Shown in pieces: positions 1-7,468 of a DNA stretch of 64,000 nucleotides. Each line of letters opens with the position of its first letter. Positions within the stretch are counted from its first letter, which is position 1. Made by a program: the position numbers and the translations under genes. The stretch is from Pseudonocardia xinjiangensis (GTDB lineage: Bacteria > Actinomycetota > Actinomycetes > Mycobacteriales > Pseudonocardiaceae). The stretch covers positions 1 to 64,000 of the forward strand of contig NZ_JAAXKY010000020.1 in assembly GCF_012911925.1 (NCBI RefSeq), in the 5' to 3' direction. Below the pieces are notes generated by a model. The model did not search any database. It was not told the origin of the DNA and saw only the letters and a program-made list of their open reading frames with translations.

Positions 1-20
1 CCCCCGCCGCGGCCGACCCC

Positions 21-98
21 GCGAGTCGCCCGTTCCGACCCCGCGAGTCGCCCGTTCCGCGTCGGCGAGTCGCCCGTTTTGCGGGCACGAGTCGCCCG
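21..98. repeat. 22-bp periodic tandem repeat (4 units)
   Basis: The core GCGAGTCGCCCG begins at 21, 43 and 65, and a fourth, ACGAGTCGCCCG, begins at 87, so the spacing is exactly 22 bp. The 10 bp after each core are variable but GC-rich. Two more cores occur singly downstream at 197 and 345. No open reading frame with convincing coding character uses this stretch. The spacing of about two helical turns would put a DNA-binding protein on one face, but no function can be assigned. Confidence 0.7.
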
Positions 99-128
99 AT
101 CCCCGCCGTGGGTGTCTTCGCAGAGGGA

Positions 129-169
129 GTGGGTCCCTCGCAGATGCTGTGGCTCTGCGAGGAACCCAC
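129..169. repeat. Long imperfect inverted repeat
   Basis: The arms 129-144 and 154-169 form a 16-bp stem with one C/A mismatch and a 9-nt loop. Related CTCTGCGAGG-type words recur at about 171-182 and, inverted, near 117-125. This could be a transcript hairpin, an operator or a palindromic interspersed element. There is no U-run, so it is not a classical terminator. Confidence 0.6.
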
Positions 170-196
170 CCGCTCTGCGAGGACGCCCCGCAGGCG

Positions 197-208
197 GCGA
201 GTCGCCCG
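197..208. repeat. Isolated copy of the 22-bp repeat core
   Basis: This is a perfect GCGAGTCGCCCG, identical to the cores at 21, 43 and 65, but about 100 bp further on and not in a tandem series. Confidence 0.6.
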
Positions 209-344
209 CCTTGTGCGTGCGAGTTGCCAACTCTGCGGGTGCGTGCGAGGGCCGTCGCGCCGTTCTCCCCGAGTTGTGCACGTCCTGGACGGCGGGCCGC
301 GCTCCGCCTGCGGCCCGCCCCCCACGAGGACGCCCCGCGCCCGG

Positions 345-356
345 GCGAGTCGCCCG
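345..356. repeat. Isolated copy of the 22-bp repeat core
   Basis: This is a further perfect GCGAGTCGCCCG, about 105 bp upstream of the first gene. The rest of 209-460 shows no gene I can support; it presumably contains the promoter of the 461 gene, though no clear -10/-35 pair is visible. Confidence 0.55.
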
Positions 357-460
357 ATTCGGCAGCGTTTGGCTCGTCAGCACCGGGAGGGTCGTGCCGT
401 TCGGCGCCCGATCCGGGCGCATGGTCAGCCGGACGGCGGCCGATGCGCTAGAACGATCGC

Positions 461-1651
461 ATGGCGCAGGCGTACGTGATCGGCACCTTCGACACGAAGG
501 GCGCGGAACTGCAGTACGCCGCCGAACGGCTACGGGCCGCCGGCGCGGACGCGGTCACCGTCGACGTGTCGACCCAGCGCGGTGGGTCGGCGGCCGACGT
601 GGCCGCGGAGGAGGTGGCGGCCCACCACCCCGGCGGCGCTGACGCGGTATTCACCGGTGACCGCGGCACGGCCGTCAGCGCCATGGCCGAGGCGCTGGTG
701 CACTTCCTGGGCGCGCGCTCCGACGTGGCCGGGGTGCTCGGCCTCGGCGGCTCCGGTGGGACGGCGCTGATCACCCCGGCGATGCAGGCGTTGCCGGTCG
801 GGGTCGGGAAGATCATGGTGTCGACGGTGGCGTCGGGGAACGTCGCTCCGTACGTCGGCGCCTCCGACATCGCGATGTGGTACTCCGTCACCGACGTCGC
901 CGGCCTCAACCACATCTCCCGCCGCGTCATCGGCAACGCCGCGCACGCGCTCGCGGGCATCGTCCTGAACGAGATCCCCGCCACGGAGGACCGGCCCGCG
1001 GTGGGGCTGACGATGTTCGGCGTCACCACGCCGTGCGTCACGTCCGTGATCGAGCGGCTCGGGGACGCCGTCGACCCGCTCGTCTTCCACGCCACCGGCA
1101 CCGGCGGGCGGGCCATGGAGAAGCTGGTGGACGACGGGCTCGTCAGCTCGGTGCTCGACATCAGCACCACGGAGGTGTGCGACCTGGTCGTGGGCGGAGT
1201 GATGGCGGCGACGGAGGACCGGCTGGGCGCGATCGCGCGCACCCGCGTCCCGTACATCGGATCGTGCGGGGCGCTCGACATGGTCAACTTCGCTGCCCCG
1301 TCCACCGTCCCGGAGCAGTTCGCGGATCGCACCTTCTACGAGCACAACCCGCAGGTCACGCTCATGCGGACCACGCCGGAGGAGTGTGTCGAGATCGCCC
1401 GGTTCCTGGCCCGCAAGCTCAACGCGTGCGAGGGGCCGGTGCGGTTCCTGCTGCCGACCGGCGGGGTCTCCGCGCTCGACGCGCCGACGCTGCCGTTCTG
1501 GAACCCCGAGGCCGACGAGGCGCTGTTCGCCACGCTCGAGGCCGAGGTGAAGCAGACCGACCAGCGCCGGCTCGTCCGCCTGAAGCACCACATCAACGAC
1601 CCCGAGTTCGCCGACGCGCTGGTCAGCGCGTGGCAGGAGGTGCAGCGGTGA
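461..1651 (+). CDS. Tm-1-like / UPF0261 family ATP-binding protein
   Basis: This 396-residue protein begins with the UPF0261 signature (VIGTFDTKG near the N-terminus) and has the glycine-rich [15 protein letters not shown] stretch around residue 90-105. The family is the bacterial counterpart of the N-terminal half of tomato Tm-1, a protein that binds a viral replicase. The bacterial role is not established. Its stop codon overlaps the next start (GTGA, 1648-1651), and that next gene is the TIM-barrel partner to which it is fused in plants and fungi, so the two products very probably act together. The ATG start is the only upstream one in frame and gives the normal family length. Confidence 0.9.
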   Translation: MAQAYVIGTFDTKGAELQYAAERLRAAGADAVTVDVSTQRGGSAADVAAEEVAAHHPGGADAVFTGDRGTAVSAMAEALVHFLGARSDVAGVLGLGGSGGTALITPAMQALPVGVGKIMVSTVASGNVAPYVGASDIAMWYSVTDVAGLNHISRRVIGNAAHALAGIVLNEIPATEDRPAVGLTMFGVTTPCVTSVIERLGDAVDPLVFHATGTGGRAMEKLVDDGLVSSVLDISTTEVCDLVVGGVMAATEDRLGAIARTRVPYIGSCGALDMVNFAAPSTVPEQFADRTFYEHNPQVTLMRTTPEECVEIARFLARKLNACEGPVRFLLPTGGVSALDAPTLPFWNPEADEALFATLEAEVKQTDQRRLVRLKHHINDPEFADALVSAWQEVQR

Positions 1652-2481
1652 CCCGCTTCGTCCGTGCGGAGCTCGTCGAGAAGTTCCAGGACATGGCTCG
1701 GCGAGGTGAACCGATCGTCGGCGGCGGGGCGGGCACCGGACTCTCCGCGAAGTGCGAGGAGGCCGGCGGCATCGACCTCATCGTCATCTACAACTCCGGC
1801 CGCTACCGCATGGCCGGCCGCGGCTCCCTCGCCGGCCTGCTGGCCTACGGCAACGCCAACGAGATCGTGGTCGAGATGGCGGCGGAGGTGCTGCCCGTCG
1901 TCGAGCACACCCCGGTGCTGGCGGGCGTCAACGGCACCGACCCGTTCATGATCACCGACCGGTTCCTGCGCGAGCTCACCGACCTCGGCTTCGCGGGGAT
2001 CCAGAACTTCCCGACCGTCGGGCTCATCGACGGGGTGTTCCGCGCGAACCTCGAGGAGACGGGGATGGGCTACGGCCTGGAGGTCGACCTCGTCGCCGCC
2101 GCCCGCGCCGCCGACCTGCTCACCACGCCCTACGTCTTCTCCGCCGACGACGCCCGCGCCATGACCCGCGCCGGCGCCGACATCATCGTCTGCCACATGG
2201 GCCTGACGACTGGCGGTTCGATCGGCGCGGAGACCGCGAAGTCGCTGGACGACTGCGTGGAGCTGATCGACGACTGGGCCGCCGCGGCCCGCGAGGTGCG
2301 CGAGGATGTGCTGGTGCTCTGCCACGGCGGCCCGATCGCGATGCCCGACGACGCCGCCCACGTCCTCGACCGGACGAAGCACTGCCACGGCTTCTACGGC
2401 GCCTCGTCCATGGAACGACTGCCCACCGAGAAAGCCCTCACCGACCAGACCCGTGCGTTCAAGACCCGTCTCACCCGCTAG
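1648..2481 (+). CDS. TIM-barrel 'PEP hydrolase-like' protein (Tm-1 C-terminal half)
   Basis: This 277-residue protein starts at GTG 1648, overlapping the stop of the UPF0261 gene, which implies translational coupling. It has the family hallmarks: an [16 protein letters not shown] segment near the N-terminus, [14 protein letters not shown] around residue 52, [10 protein letters not shown] around 128, and [13 protein letters not shown] near 182. The family is annotated as phosphoenolpyruvate hydrolase-like or TIM-barrel signal transduction protein. In eukaryotes it forms the C-terminal half of Tm-1-like proteins. The substrate is unknown. Starting further upstream would only read the antisense-like frame through the preceding gene, so the coupled GTG is preferred. 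Confidence 0.88.
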   Translation: MTRFVRAELVEKFQDMARRGEPIVGGGAGTGLSAKCEEAGGIDLIVIYNSGRYRMAGRGSLAGLLAYGNANEIVVEMAAEVLPVVEHTPVLAGVNGTDPFMITDRFLRELTDLGFAGIQNFPTVGLIDGVFRANLEETGMGYGLEVDLVAAARAADLLTTPYVFSADDARAMTRAGADIIVCHMGLTTGGSIGAETAKSLDDCVELIDDWAAAAREVREDVLVLCHGGPIAMPDDAAHVLDRTKHCHGFYGASSMERLPTEKALTDQTRAFKTRLTR

Positions 2482-2490
2482 GAGACCCTC

Positions 2491-2928
2491 ATGCCCCGCC
2501 CGTACGCCAGTGGTGTCGTCCCCGGCTCCGTCGAGGAGGTCTGGACCCTCGTCCGCGACTTCAACGGGATGCCTGCCTGGCATCCCGGTATCGAGAAGAG
2601 CTCGCTGGACTCCGGCGCGTCCGGCACCGAGGTGGGAGCAGTCCGTCGCCTGACGCTGGGCGGGGGAGGGGTGGTGGTCGAACGGCTCCTCACTCTCGAC
2701 GACCTCAGCTACACCTTCACCTACCAGATCCTCGAGAGCCCGTTCGCGGTGCGCCGCTACATCTCCACCTGCCGCATGGCGCCGGTCACCGACTCCGGGC
2801 ACACGTTCATCGAGTGGTGGTCGGACTACGACTCCGAGGCGGCGGACGAGGAAGAGCTCACCAAGACCTTCGCCGGTGGGGTGTACGGGGGCGGGATCAA
2901 GGCGTTGCAGGAGCGGTTCGGGAGCTGA
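2491..2928 (+). CDS. SRPBCC (START/Bet v 1-like) ligand-binding protein
   Basis: This 145-residue protein has the START/polyketide-cyclase pattern: SVEEVWTLVRDFNGMPAWHP near the N-terminus (helix-grip fold entry), RRLTLGGGGVVVERL in the middle strands, and a C-terminal helix with KALQERF. Such proteins bind hydrophobic small molecules or act as cyclases and dehydratases; the ligand cannot be predicted. It lies 9 bp after the Tm-1-like pair on the same strand, with a GGAG ribosome site (ctaggagaccctcATG), so it is likely the third gene of that operon. Confidence 0.85.
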   Translation: MPRPYASGVVPGSVEEVWTLVRDFNGMPAWHPGIEKSSLDSGASGTEVGAVRRLTLGGGGVVVERLLTLDDLSYTFTYQILESPFAVRRYISTCRMAPVTDSGHTFIEWWSDYDSEAADEEELTKTFAGGVYGGGIKALQERFGS

Positions 2929-2951
2929 GGCGGCGACTGTCGTCGGTTTCC

Positions 2952-3379
2952 GTGAAGGCCGCTGACGTTGCTGTCCTTGCTGCTCTCGTGCGGGAGCACT
3001 ACGCGGCAGACCGGGTTGATACCGGCGTCACGGAATCGGCGATAGTCGAGCACTCCGACGGATCGCGGTCCGTCGTGTTGCCAGGGACCAGATGTTCGAG
3101 CCCTACCGCAGTTTCCGGTTGGTCGGTGCGGCTGCGGTTGGGCACACGCTTGTCATCACGTTCACGTGGGACGACGGCGCCGACGACGGCACGGTCTTCC
3201 TCATGCCGTTCGATGCTCGCGACATCGAGCTGGACATGACCGACAACATCGCCGTCACGACATTCCTGTCGCACCACCTCGAATTCACTCTCGGCGGCCC
3301 GCGGGAGAGTTGGGAGAGGGCGCGGACCACGCCGTTCGGGCCGCGGTTCTCGGTCGTCAGGCCGTACGGTCAGGGCTGA
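2952..3379 (+). pseudogene. Small hypothetical gene, probably frameshifted
   Basis: Two coding-like pieces abut. From GTG 2952 the frame reads about 46 residues ending in SVVLPGTR. The sense then continues in another frame from ATG 3092 (MFEPYRSFRLVG) to the stop at 3379 (95 aa). The downstream piece has an alternating beta-like pattern (TLVITFTWDDGADDGTVFLMPFD). I recognise no family. The simplest reading is one gene of about 140 codons with a shift near 3088-3095. Alternatively the second ORF alone is a real small gene. A sequencing error cannot be excluded. Confidence 0.45.
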
Positions 3380-3514
3380 TCGACTGACCGCCGGCCTCGC
3401 GGCCAGGACCGCGTATGAGCGGCTGTGCCACGATCCGGCCGTGGCGGAGTCGATCGGTCGACGGATAGCGGTCCACCGGCGGCGAGGCGGACCCGATCTC
3501 GCCGGTGTCGCCTT

Positions 3515-4000
3515 ATGATGGACGGCTGGCCGCTCACCCTCGTCGTGTGCGGGGCCCCGCTGGCAGCACGCGCTGCCGAGGTGGCGAACGTGCTGAGCGC
3601 GCGGTGGGCGGTGTCGATCGTCTCCACGGAAGCGGCGGGGACCTGGTTCCAGGGTGCGACGGTGGACGAACGTCCACGTCCCGAGCAGGTCGTCGCCTGC
3701 CCGTTGACGTTCAACTCGGCGAACAGGGTGGCGGCCGGAATCATGGACACGCCCGCCTCCGGGGTGCTGTGTGACGCCCTCGGCGCCGGGATCCCGGTAG
3801 TAGCGGTTCCCATGGTCAACGACCGGCTCTGGGGCCATCCCGCGTGGGCGTCAACGCTGCGAGTGCTGAGAGAGGCGGGTGTCCGGCTGGTCGACCCGCA
3901 ATCGGGGCGGATCGGCGAGGTGTCACCCGTGCGCTCCGGAACAGGTCCCGAGGTGGTCGCCATGTTCGACCCGTCGTGGGTGGTCGACGCGGTGGGCTGA
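3515..4000 (+). CDS. Flavoprotein-family (phosphopantothenoylcysteine decarboxylase-like) protein
   Basis: This 161-residue protein matches the flavoprotein/Dfp fold. It starts with a Rossmann-like strand (LTLVVCGAPLAARAAE), and CPLTFNSANRVAAGIMDT near residue 68 corresponds to the FMN-contacting PxTxN motif. AGIPVVAVPMVND near 98 matches the PxMN segment. Family members bind FMN and decarboxylate cysteine-derived thiols (CoaC, EpiD, MrsD) or are uncharacterised. It is too short to be the bifunctional CoaBC of actinobacteria, so it is probably a paralogue with another substrate. The start is at one of two adjacent ATGs (3515, 3518); an earlier ATG would add an unlikely Arg-rich leader. Confidence 0.7.
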   Translation: MMDGWPLTLVVCGAPLAARAAEVANVLSARWAVSIVSTEAAGTWFQGATVDERPRPEQVVACPLTFNSANRVAAGIMDTPASGVLCDALGAGIPVVAVPMVNDRLWGHPAWASTLRVLREAGVRLVDPQSGRIGEVSPVRSGTGPEVVAMFDPSWVVDAVG

Positions 4001-4318
4001 GGCTCGCAGGGCTGTGCGGGTCGCACAAATGTGCGGATTGGAGGCTGCCGAGGACGATGTGCTTTCCGCGTGTTCATCTTCGACGGCGTGGCACGTGTGC
4101 TTGCTGATGGTGATCCCAGGGTGTGGCAACGGCTGCTCGACGAGCACGTTGCGGCGGCAGATGCGCGTTGCCGGGTCTGTTCGATCGGAGGTGGGCGTGG
4201 CCGTCCTTTGTGGCCGTGCCGGCTATATCTCGCCGCCAGCGGAGCCGCGGATATCGCAGGCCGTCGAAGCGCAGGCCGTCGAAGAAGGCATTGAGCGTCC
4301 TCAGGGAGCTGGCAGCCT
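4001..4318. other. Intergenic, with a 15-bp tandem duplication
   Basis: There is no supportable gene between the flavoprotein and the convergent DUF2075 gene. The only notable feature is a perfect tandem duplication of CGCAGGCCGTCGAAG at 4255-4269 and 4270-4284, close to the 3' end of the minus-strand gene. Confidence 0.5.
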
Positions 4319-6235
4319 TCAGCCTGTCATTTTCTCGAAGAACTCCTGCGTCTCGGGGTCGGTGGAGAACATTGCCGTCGCCTTCATCCCCCGGGTGAGG
4401 AGCACCTTGTAGGTGTTGCGCACCAGCGCCGGGAACTCCAGCTCGCTTGCCTTCTTCACCTGCCCGTCGAACGACCGGTCCCGCCGGGCGACCCACTGAC
4501 CGTCACGGCGAACGAAGTCGTCGCCGAAGATCACGCCGGACCAGTCGTACTCGAAGCCCTGAGCTGTGTAGATGCAGCCGACCTGCCTGAAGCCGCGGGT
4601 GTCGCTGGCCCAGAAGTGCGACGCCGGCACGCCCGGCACCGGCTTCTCCGGTTTGGCGTTCCATGGCCGCCGCCAGTCGCCGATGACGACGTCGTCGACG
4701 AGGGTCTTGGTGCCCTCGACGATCGTCGGGTCGCTCCAGCGCCAGCAGTAGCCCGCTGCGACTCGGGCGGTGTCCCCTGAGTCGGGGCGCCGGGTGAGAA
4801 GCCATGACTCCAGTGCCTGCGGTGAGGGGAGCGCGGCGACCTGGTAGGTCTCATCGGTGTCGCGGGTCATCTCTGACCACGACATGGGCTCCGCCGAGGT
4901 GAGTCCCAGCAGGCGCAGGACCCACTGGTCGTAGACCTGCGAGCCTCCGCACCGGAACTGGCCGTTGAGGTGCACCACCGACACCTGGCAGTTCGCGTTC
5001 TCCGCCGCTGCCCGGATCTCCGCCTCGGTGCCCATCTCGCCGGGGCGTACGACCTGTCGTTCGTCCAGGAGGAAGACCGGGGTGCGAGCGACGTCGATCA
5101 GCTCCTGGATCTGCCGCTTCGCCTTCTGACGTTTGTCGGCCTTGGTGAACCGGTTGACGCTGGTCTCCCGGATGCGATGCGCCTCGTCACAGATCAGTAC
5201 GTCGAGGCTGTTCGGTGCCTCACCGATGAAGGTGTTGAAGTACACGAACATCTGTTGGACGCGGGTGCTGCGCGAACCGACGACGATCTTCCGCAAGGTG
5301 TTGGTGAAAGAGCTGGAACCGGTCGCGTGCAGGACGGTGCGACCCTTCCGCCCGAGGTTTCCGAGCAGGCTCAACGCGATGACGCTCTTGCCCGAGCCGG
5401 GGCCGCCGATCACGACCACGACCGTCTTGGAGTTGTCCCGGTCCGCGGTCTCAACGGCCTGCTCGACGATCTTGTAGGCGACCTGTTGCTCGTCGAGCAG
5501 GACGAACTGCTCGCGTTCCTTGATCTCCGCGGCGGCGTGCTTCAGGAGCTGCTTGGAGGGCACGGTGTAGGCGGTCAAGAGCTCATCGGCTGCCTGGCGA
5601 GAGCCGACAGCGGTGGTGGGGTCGGTGTCGAGCAGCGTGGTGAGCCGGTCGAGGAACTCCTGGCGCTCGTCGCGCGTATAGAGCTGCCCGTACTCGTCGA
5701 TCGTGTACCGGGACAGCTTCCAACCCTCGGCGCCGACGTTGTGCAGGTAGGCGATGCCGTGCACGCCACCGTGCCCGTTGGCCAGCATCGGTGTGAAGTC
5801 CACGAGCTGCTGGCAATAGCGGCGCACCTGTTCGGCAGGGTGCAGCACTGGCTGGCTGCCGTACTGCGGAACCTGGACCAGGTCGTCACCGGCGGACTCG
5901 GCATTCGTCCACTGCTTGAGTTCCACGAGCACATACGACGGCTTGCGCGTCTTCGGGTGTACGCCACACAGGAGGGCGTCGACGCGTTTCGGGGTGTAGG
6001 GCAGCTTGTGCTCCAGCAGCACCTCGACGTGCCCGAGACCAGCCTGCTGGAGGTCGGTCAGAAATGGCGGAAGGCTCAGCTCCCACGAGCGCAGCTCGCT
6101 GTGGCCTGTGCCGGCATCGAACTGGATCCGGGCCTGCTGGGCGAGCAGCTCGTGCAGCTCCTTCGCCTCGGCCTTCACCAGCAATGCGCTGGCATTGTCA
6201 CGGAACAGAGCCACCCAGGTCCCCCACGAGAGCAC
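4319..6235 (-). CDS. DUF2075 helicase/nuclease (Schlafen-type P-loop NTPase)
   Basis: This 638-residue protein has two visible parts. Residues 1-200 contain a PD-(D/E)xK-like nuclease signature (RVDALLCG with D86, then VLVELK with E105 and K107). Residues about 250-630 form a DUF2075/Schlafen group 3 helicase domain with Walker A GGPGSGKS (277-284), Walker B VLICDEAH (346-353), an arginine-containing QFRCGGS region near 430, and a C-terminal KVLLTRGMKA segment typical of SF1 motif VI. Such proteins are common in prokaryotic defence islands and are thought to act on nucleic acid, with ATP hydrolysis gating the nuclease. It stands alone, convergent with the flavoprotein gene, and lies near the Hhe-like gene. 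The role in defence is inference from family and context. Confidence 0.88.
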   Translation of the reverse strand: MLSWGTWVALFRDNASALLVKAEAKELHELLAQQARIQFDAGTGHSELRSWELSLPPFLTDLQQAGLGHVEVLLEHKLPYTPKRVDALLCGVHPKTRKPSYVLVELKQWTNAESAGDDLVQVPQYGSQPVLHPAEQVRRYCQQLVDFTPMLANGHGGVHGIAYLHNVGAEGWKLSRYTIDEYGQLYTRDERQEFLDRLTTLLDTDPTTAVGSRQAADELLTAYTVPSKQLLKHAAAEIKEREQFVLLDEQQVAYKIVEQAVETADRDNSKTVVVVIGGPGSGKSVIALSLLGNLGRKGRTVLHATGSSSFTNTLRKIVVGSRSTRVQQMFVYFNTFIGEAPNSLDVLICDEAHRIRETSVNRFTKADKRQKAKRQIQELIDVARTPVFLLDERQVVRPGEMGTEAEIRAAAENANCQVSVVHLNGQFRCGGSQVYDQWVLRLLGLTSAEPMSWSEMTRDTDETYQVAALPSPQALESWLLTRRPDSGDTARVAAGYCWRWSDPTIVEGTKTLVDDVVIGDWRRPWNAKPEKPVPGVPASHFWASDTRGFRQVGCIYTAQGFEYDWSGVIFGDDFVRRDGQWVARRDRSFDGQVKKASELEFPALVRNTYKVLLTRGMKATAMFSTDPETQEFFEKMTG

Positions 6236-6466
6236 GCGTCATCGGCGTGCGGGTGGGGGCAGCAACGAGCTCACGCTCGGTGCCCGTCGGGCCGCGGCGT
6301 CACTCTAGGCGAGCGGCCGTGCTGAGGCGGTGAGCGACCCGCTGAGTTGCGTCGGTCGCCGCACTCGACCGTTCGTGTGATCAGGAGCGGCCCATGTGAC
6401 GATGTGAGCGCAGAAAGCGATCAATTGGAACGGGCCGTGTGCTGGCCCGTCCGAGGGGGGAGCGCG

Positions 6467-6619
6467 GTGGTACTGGAGCGGGATCCGCTCGTCCGTGGCC
6501 AGGTGAGCCGGGTGATGGCGGCCCCCAGGGCGGTTCGCGCGCTTGGTGTCGAGGTCGGGGTCGGCCTTGGGTCGTTACTCGGCGCGCTCGTACTTCGCCG
6601 CAGCGCAGCCGGTCAGTGA
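6467..6619 (+). CDS. Small ORF coupled to the membrane-anchored gene
   Basis: This is a 50-residue ORF starting at GTG 6467, 4 bp after a very strong ribosome site (AGGGGGGAG, 6454-6462). Its TGA (6617-6619) overlaps the GTG (6616) of the next gene, which suggests translational coupling. The C-terminal half is hydrophobic and glycine-rich (GVGLGSLLGALVL), so it may insert in the membrane. No family is recognised. It could be a leader peptide that sets expression of the following gene rather than a functional protein. An in-frame upstream ATG (6347) lacks a ribosome site. Confidence 0.42.
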   Translation: MVLERDPLVRGQVSRVMAAPRAVRALGVEVGVGLGSLLGALVLRRSAAGQ

Positions 6620-7392
6620 GCGCTGGAGGAGTCGTGGGTCTATGGGCGCCCGCCATCGTTGCGGGGATACCAGGCCTACTTGCGCTGGTTGTCGCCTTGC
6701 TGACAGGCCGGTCGCAAAGGCGTAATGCTGCCGATATCGAGAAGCTACGCCGCACGTTGGATGAGGAAAGCAAGCAGCGTGCGCTGGTGCAGCGCTACCA
6801 GGAGCCCTTGGCAAGAGCTGCGTATGACCTGCAATCAAGGTTGTGGAATATTCTGCGAGGACCTTTTCTTGAAACCCATGTACATGAGCCAGAGGGTCGT
6901 GGATGGCTCTATGCCCGGGACAGCACGGTCTGGCTCTTCGCGCAGTACTTCGGCTGGGTAGAAATCGTCCGGCGAGAGATCCAATTCCTTCCCATTGGTG
7001 AGCACGACCAGAGTCGGCGGCTCCAGTCTGCGCTGGGAAAAGTTTCCTATGTCTGTTCGACGGACAGAGAGATCAATGACGGTACTTTCCTGATTTTCGG
7101 AGCCGAACAGCGAGCACTGGGTGAGCTGATCATCGTCGAGGGACACGACGCCGAGGGACGGACGCGCACGAGCTGCATGGGATTTGCAGCGTTCCGGGCT
7201 GCCGTCGAGGATCCCGACGGTCAACTCGGCCTCTGGTTCACCAAACTGCAGGAAGACACGGCGAAGACTGCCGGCAAGAACGTTGGTCGGGAGCGGCTTC
7301 GTCTCCTGCAGCATGCCCTTGTTGATCTGGTCGACATCCTCGATCCCGCACCAGCGCACGTCCGCTTCCCCAGCGACCGGGGACGCGCGTGA
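6616..7392 (+). CDS. Membrane-anchored protein of unknown function
   Basis: This 258-residue protein starts at GTG 6616. It has one N-terminal transmembrane helix (about residues 8-29, APAIVAGIPGLLALVVALL), a basic stop-transfer GRSQRRN, then a charged helical stretch (about 33-55) that may be coiled-coil. The rest is a soluble domain containing YQEPLARAAYDLQSRLWNIL. Proteins of this type, with a single helix and the YxEPLxxAAxDLQSRLxN motif, are widespread in actinomycetes with no assigned function. It lies 76 bp upstream of the giant Hhe-like helicase on the same strand, so co-expression is plausible. Codon choice is more relaxed than in the flanking metabolic genes. Confidence 0.75.
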   Translation: MSAGGVVGLWAPAIVAGIPGLLALVVALLTGRSQRRNAADIEKLRRTLDEESKQRALVQRYQEPLARAAYDLQSRLWNILRGPFLETHVHEPEGRGWLYARDSTVWLFAQYFGWVEIVRREIQFLPIGEHDQSRRLQSALGKVSYVCSTDREINDGTFLIFGAEQRALGELIIVEGHDAEGRTRTSCMGFAAFRAAVEDPDGQLGLWFTKLQEDTAKTAGKNVGRERLRLLQHALVDLVDILDPAPAHVRFPSDRGRA

Positions 7393-7468
7393 CGTTTGGT
7401 AACGGTCCCTCGACAGTTCCCGAGAGCGGGGCCGATGCGCCGTACACAGCAGTGAGCAAGGAGCGAGG

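Noticed and set aside
21-98. Short CRISPR-like array
   Set aside because: Unit is 22 bp with a 12-bp core and no unique spacers of normal length, and no cas genes lie nearby.
877-1647. Upstream extension of the TIM-barrel gene through the UPF0261 gene
   Set aside because: This part is an Arg-rich off-frame read of a well-supported gene; the coupled GTG at 1648 explains the downstream protein.
4970-6325. 451-residue plus-strand frame over the DUF2075 gene
   Set aside because: Leu/Val/Asp-rich antisense translation with no recognisable motif; the minus-strand gene has Walker motifs.
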